Positions 60,700 to 64,000 of a stretch of 64,000 nucleotides of DNA are shown here, piece after piece. The DNA comes from Arthrobacter celericrescens (lineage in GTDB: Bacteria > Actinomycetota > Actinomycetes > Actinomycetales > Micrococcaceae): contig NZ_QYLP01000016.1 in assembly GCF_003614925.1 (NCBI RefSeq), positions 62,001 to 126,000 on the forward strand, given 5' to 3'. Position numbers and translations under genes: made by a program. Each line of letters opens with the position of its first letter. The first letter of the stretch is position 1. The notes under the pieces are model-generated. The model searched no databases and was not told where the DNA came from. It saw nothing but the letters and a program-made list of their open reading frames with translations.

Positions 60700-62012
60700 G
60701 CATCCCCGTTGTCACCGTCGGGCAGTCCCAGGAAGATCTCGTCGGCGGGCTCGAAAGACTTCACGGCCCGGTGACCGTGGTGCGGCGCTGCGAGGAGCTG
60801 ACCGAGCTGCTGGCCGCCTGCCAGAGCGGACTGGCGCGGGCGGCCGTCGTCGCGGAAGGGAGCGAAGACCTTACGGCCTCCCTCGTGGACAGGCTGTCAG
60901 CGGTGGGCGTCGCCGTCGTCGGGCTCGTTGCAGACCCGGGTGAAGCGGCACGGCTGCGCGCCATCGGAGTGCTCACTGCGCTTCCGGATGTCGATGCGGC
61001 CGGCCTCGCCTCGAAGATTTCCGACGCCGTCCAGCAACTGACGGGCCGTGGGCCAAGGCACTCGGAACCGCGGGACTCGGGCCTCGCCGATCCGGCAGCC
61101 GGACTGCGGCCTGCTGCTCCGGTGGTCACGGAGGAGGCGCCTGCGCCAAGAGGCACGGGAGAGATCATCGCGGTCTGGGGGCCGGCTGGGGCTCCGGGAC
61201 GGACGCTTCTTGCGGCGAACTTTGCGGCTGAACTCGCGGCCGAAGGCAAGGCCGTCCTGCTTATCGACGCCGATAGTTACGGCGCCAGCGTCGCGGCAAC
61301 CCTTGGTTTGCTTGACGAGTCGGCCGGGCTTGCCCAGGCGTGCCGGCTGGCCGACCAGGGGCTTTTGGACGCGGACTCCCTGAAAAAGGTCGCTGCCTCC
61401 GTCTTCACGAAGTCCGGGGAGTTCCGCGTCCTGACAGGGATAACACGTGCGGATCGCTGGACGGAACTCCGTGCGGCCGCGCTTTCCACGGTGTTCGAAC
61501 AGTCGAGGAAGGTGGCCGACGTCGTGGTGGTCGACGCCGGATTCTGCCTAGAAGCGGATGAGGAACTGAGCTTCGATACCATGGCGCCACGGCGGAATGC
61601 CGCCACACTGCGGAGCCTGGAAGTCGCGGACACCGTGTTTGCCGTGGGCTCGGCTGATGCCATCGGGATCCCGAGGCTTGTTCGTGGCCTGGCCGAACTT
61701 GAGGACGCCGTTCCCCAGGCCACCCCCCGGATCGTCCTCAACAAGGTCAGGGCCTCCGCCGCGGGCCGCTCCCCGGAACGCCAGTTGCGAGAGGCCTGGC
61801 AGCGTTATGCGCCGGGAGGCGGGATCGAGGCATTCCTTCCGTCGGACCCTGAGAGCTGCGATGCGGCGCTGTTGTCAGGTTCGGTCCTTTTCGAGGTGGC
61901 GCCGGATTCTCCACTGCGACACGCCATCGCCGGATTGGTTTGTGCGCCTGCCCAGGGAAATTCAAGATCCTCTGTACGCTCTTCCAGAGCAAGGCGCCTC
62001 CTTAAGCGTTAG
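60696..62012 (+). CDS. TadZ/CpaE-like MinD-family ATPase with altered Walker A
   Basis: A 438-residue protein with an N-terminal receiver-like region (about residues 1-110), a linker, and a MinD/ParA-type domain. The P-loop reads VWGPAGAPGRTLLAANFA: both lysines of the deviant Walker A motif (KGGxGKT) are replaced, the second by arginine. The later DADSYGASVAATLGLLD and VVVVDAGF motifs are kept. TadZ/CpaE positions Flp pilus machinery. It follows the SAF gene with an ATGA overlap. No cpaF/tadA, tadB or tadC gene is in the window; the next gene is glutamate dehydrogenase. Confidence 0.82.
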   Translation: MSIPVVTVGQSQEDLVGGLERLHGPVTVVRRCEELTELLAACQSGLARAAVVAEGSEDLTASLVDRLSAVGVAVVGLVADPGEAARLRAIGVLTALPDVDAAGLASKISDAVQQLTGRGPRHSEPRDSGLADPAAGLRPAAPVVTEEAPAPRGTGEIIAVWGPAGAPGRTLLAANFAAELAAEGKAVLLIDADSYGASVAATLGLLDESAGLAQACRLADQGLLDADSLKKVAASVFTKSGEFRVLTGITRADRWTELRAAALSTVFEQSRKVADVVVVDAGFCLEADEELSFDTMAPRRNAATLRSLEVADTVFAVGSADAIGIPRLVRGLAELEDAVPQATPRIVLNKVRASAAGRSPERQLREAWQRYAPGGGIEAFLPSDPESCDAALLSGSVLFEVAPDSPLRHAIAGLVCAPAQGNSRSSVRSSRARRLLKR

Positions 62013-62069
62013 GCTCGCCATGAGGGCTGCAAAGACGCAGCAAAAAAGATGTGATGGAGGCGTGTGTCG

Positions 62070-64000
62070 ATGTCGTCAGGATCCAGCGTGGAGGATCGTT
62101 CCGCAACGGGTGTAGGCCGTGAAGGTTTTCTCGGAGACTACTACGAACATCTGGCGGAGGAGGATGCGCGCGGATACTCCGCCGAGCGGCTGAATGCCAG
62201 GGCCCTTGCCCACCGCGACGTTGCCAAGAAGCGCAACCCGGGCAGCGCCAACATCCAGATCGCCAACGAGGCCGACCGCAGCATCGTCTACATTGTCACG
62301 GACGACATGCCGTTCCTCGTGGACTCCGTGAACGCCGAGCTTGTACGCCAGAACTGCGCCATCCGCCTGGTGATGCACCCTCTGTTCGTTGTCTCCCGCG
62401 ATGGCGAGGGCGAACTCGCCGGCGTGGCCCGCGTTCCGGCGAACGTCGGGATCTCCAGCGGTGACACTGCGGCCCTTCCTGACATTTCCCGCCTGTTCGC
62501 AGAGGGACTGAACGCTTCGCACATGGAGTCCTGGATCGCCGTCGAGGTCGACCGAGTCCCGGATTCCGCCCAGCAGGAGCTCCTCGACGGAATCCGGCGG
62601 GTCCTGCGGGACGTCCGGGTCGCCGTCGAAGACTGGCCGAAGATGCGCAGCAAGGCAATTGAGCTGGCTTCATCCCTGGACAGGGTGACCCACCCCGAAG
62701 AAATCGCCGAGCTGCGCCAGGCCCAGGATCTGCTGCGCTGGCTGGACAACGGAAACTTCACGTTCCTCGGCTACCGCGAATACGGGCTGATCACCGAAGA
62801 CGGCGAGGACGTCCTGGAACTGCGCGATGAGAGCGGCCTGGGCTTGCTCCGTGCCGGCGACCACCCCCACCAGATCCAGCACCTGACCGACGCCGGCCGC
62901 CGCAAGGCGCGCGAGAAGCGCGCCCTCGTGATCACCAAGGCGAACTCCCGTTCCACCGTCCACCGTCCGGCTTACCTGGACTACATCGGGGTCAAGAGCT
63001 TCGACGCCGCCGGCAACGTGAACGGCGAACGCCGTTTCATCGGCCTCTTTGCAACGAGCGCGTACACGGGCTCCGTGCGCAACATCCCGATCGTCCGGGA
63101 GAAGGTCGACGCCGTTCTGAGTTCTGCCGGCTTCCCGCGGGACTCCCACTCCGGCAAGGACCTGTTGGGTATCCTCGAGACCTACCCGAGGGACGAGCTG
63201 TTCCAGATCGAGACCGGGGATCTCGCGGAAACCGCGCTTGGCATCCTGCGCCTCCAGGAACGCCGCCGCACCAAGTTGTTCCTCCGCCCGGACATCTACG
63301 GGCGCTTCATGTCCGCCGTTGTCTACCTCCCGCGCGACCGGTACACCACGAACGTCCGCCTGCGGATCGAGCAGGAGCTGCGCGAAACCTTCGCGGCCGA
63401 AAGCATCGACTACGAAGCCCGCATCACCGAGTCCGCCCTCGCACGTGTGTTCTTCCGGATCCGCCTGCCGCGCGAGGCCGAACTCGGCGAAGTGGACGCC
63501 GCGGCCCTCGAAAAGCGGCTCGTCCTGGCCTCGCGTTCCTGGGGCGAGGGCGTTTCCGAGGTTGTCCGGGAACGCTGGAGCGGCGAGGAGGCCGACCGCC
63601 GTTCCGCGGTCTGGGCCGAAGCCTTCCCCGCGAGCTACCGCGTGGACTATGAAGTCGAAGACGCGCTGGAAGACATTGCCCGCTTCGAGGAGTACGGCGC
63701 CGCCACGGCATTGCGTGAGGCACCCGCCCAGGCGATGCCGGGGGTTCATGTCTACCTGCCCAAGGGGGCCGGGGAGGTCCTCGAGGAAGACGCCCGCGTC
63801 AAGCTCTACCTGCTCGAACCCAAGAGCCTCAGCCAGATCCTGCCGTACTTCCACAACCTCGGACTCGAAGTCCTCGATGAACGGCCCTTCGAGATCGAAA
63901 CCGCCGACCACCGCGACTTCTTCCTATACGACCTCGGCCTCAAGTACCCGTCCGGCGTGGACCCCCTCGCCACCGGAAAGCTTCTCGCGGAGTCCTTTGC
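62070..64000 (+). CDS. NAD-dependent glutamate dehydrogenase, large (~180 kDa) type, 5' part
   Basis: First ~643 residues of a large NAD-dependent glutamate dehydrogenase (GDH_N/bact_NAD-GDH family, about 1600 residues when complete), which deaminates glutamate to 2-oxoglutarate. The N-terminal regulatory part is clear: FLGDYYEHLAEEDARGYS, the IVYIVTDDMPFLVDSVNAEL segment and later DLLRWLDNGNFTFLGYREY. The catalytic domain is beyond the window. ATG 62070 with GGAGG 9 nt upstream; the frame stays open to the last base. The 57-bp gap after the TadZ-like gene holds no other feature. Confidence 0.93.
   Translation, partial: MSSGSSVEDRSATGVGREGFLGDYYEHLAEEDARGYSAERLNARALAHRDVAKKRNPGSANIQIANEADRSIVYIVTDDMPFLVDSVNAELVRQNCAIRLVMHPLFVVSRDGEGELAGVARVPANVGISSGDTAALPDISRLFAEGLNASHMESWIAVEVDRVPDSAQQELLDGIRRVLRDVRVAVEDWPKMRSKAIELASSLDRVTHPEEIAELRQAQDLLRWLDNGNFTFLGYREYGLITEDGEDVLELRDESGLGLLRAGDHPHQIQHLTDAGRRKAREKRALVITKANSRSTVHRPAYLDYIGVKSFDAAGNVNGERRFIGLFATSAYTGSVRNIPIVREKVDAVLSSAGFPRDSHSGKDLLGILETYPRDELFQIETGDLAETALGILRLQERRRTKLFLRPDIYGRFMSAVVYLPRDRYTTNVRLRIEQELRETFAAESIDYEARITESALARVFFRIRLPREAELGEVDAAALEKRLVLASRSWGEGVSEVVRERWSGEEADRRSAVWAEAFPASYRVDYEVEDALEDIARFEEYGAATALREAPAQAMPGVHVYLPKGAGEVLEEDARVKLYLLEPKSLSQILPYFHNLGLEVLDERPFEIETADHRDFFLYDLGLKYPSGVDPLATGKLLAESF

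Noticed and set aside
62013..62069. GCTGC-aaagac-GCAGC hairpin before glutamate dehydrogenase as terminator or riboswitch
   Set aside because: Stem of only 5 bp followed by A residues; the gap is too short for a known riboswitch fold and no aptamer motif is recognisable.

Overview
The window is a high-GC chromosomal stretch of an actinobacterium, most likely of the Micrococcaceae (Arthrobacter/Pseudarthrobacter type). The evidence is the actinobacterial gene content and order: uvrD2 with its HRDC tail, a DUF2342 zincin-like protein, a YlbL-type Lon-like protease and a UPF0182 membrane protein (the order known from the mycobacterial uvrD2 region); mtrA-mtrB-lpqB-comF-hpf-secA-Rv3235 family; and a large NAD-dependent glutamate dehydrogenase of the Streptomyces/actinobacterial type. 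GTG and TTG starts are common, and several genes look leaderless. I see no prophage, insertion sequence, CRISPR array or rRNA operon; this is mostly core chromosome.

Layout. 1-7.4 kb: uvrD2 (5' end cut off), YgjP-like metallopeptidase, DUF2342, YlbL-like protease, UPF0182. 7.5-7.9 kb: two identical initiator tRNA-fMet genes, each with the same terminator, inside a 129-bp exact duplication. 8.0-10.6 kb: LuxR-type regulator and an alpha/beta hydrolase broken by a -1 frameshift in a G run. 10.7-12.9 kb: cytochrome b561-like membrane protein and acyl-CoA dehydrogenase. 12.9-17.9 kb: PspA and a TPM-domain protein (minus strand), then an HtrA-like protease, all envelope-stress type. 18-21.2 kb: etfB-etfA, a PIG-L deacetylase and gluconokinase. 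21.2-23.5 kb, minus strand: TipA-like MerR regulator with a well-formed MerR promoter, trmL, a DnaJ-domain protein. 23.6-29.3 kb: lipoprotein, DoxX-like protein, a SufR-like Cys-rich regulator, cysteine desulfurase, FAD-dependent oxidoreductase and mnmA. 29.4-32 kb: a gluzincin-like HExxH protein and a metacaspase, tail to tail. 32.3-37.8 kb: a complete peptide-type ABC importer. 38-41 kb: F420/NADP reductase-like protein, chorismate mutase, MetE-like protein. 40.3-46.8 kb, minus strand: six-gene membrane/AAA cluster (GlpF-like multipass protein, DUF4129, DUF4350, MoxR, DUF58, DUF4166), most of it translationally coupled. 46.9-57.5 kb: mtrA, mtrB, lpqB, comF, hpf, an AlkX/YcaQ-like glycosylase, secA. 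57.6-62 kb: Rv3235-family protein, LysM protein, small hypothetical, HTH protein, SAF-domain protein and a TadZ/CpaE-like ATPase. 62 kb to the end: 5' part of the NAD-glutamate dehydrogenase.

How genes work together. The cysteine desulfurase and MnmA supply and use sulfur for tRNA 2-thiouridine; between them sits an oxidoreductase whose promoter carries the same 30-bp operator-like element as the DoxX/SufR-like divergent promoter, so I propose a small Fe-S or redox-responsive regulon (DoxX, regulator, oxidoreductase). EtfAB can take electrons from the acyl-CoA dehydrogenase nearby. MtrAB-LpqB is the actinobacterial cell-envelope signalling system. The metacaspase/metalloprotease pair is the least understood element of the window and the best candidate for an undescribed proteolytic system, though the two genes are convergent and a partnership is only an inference.
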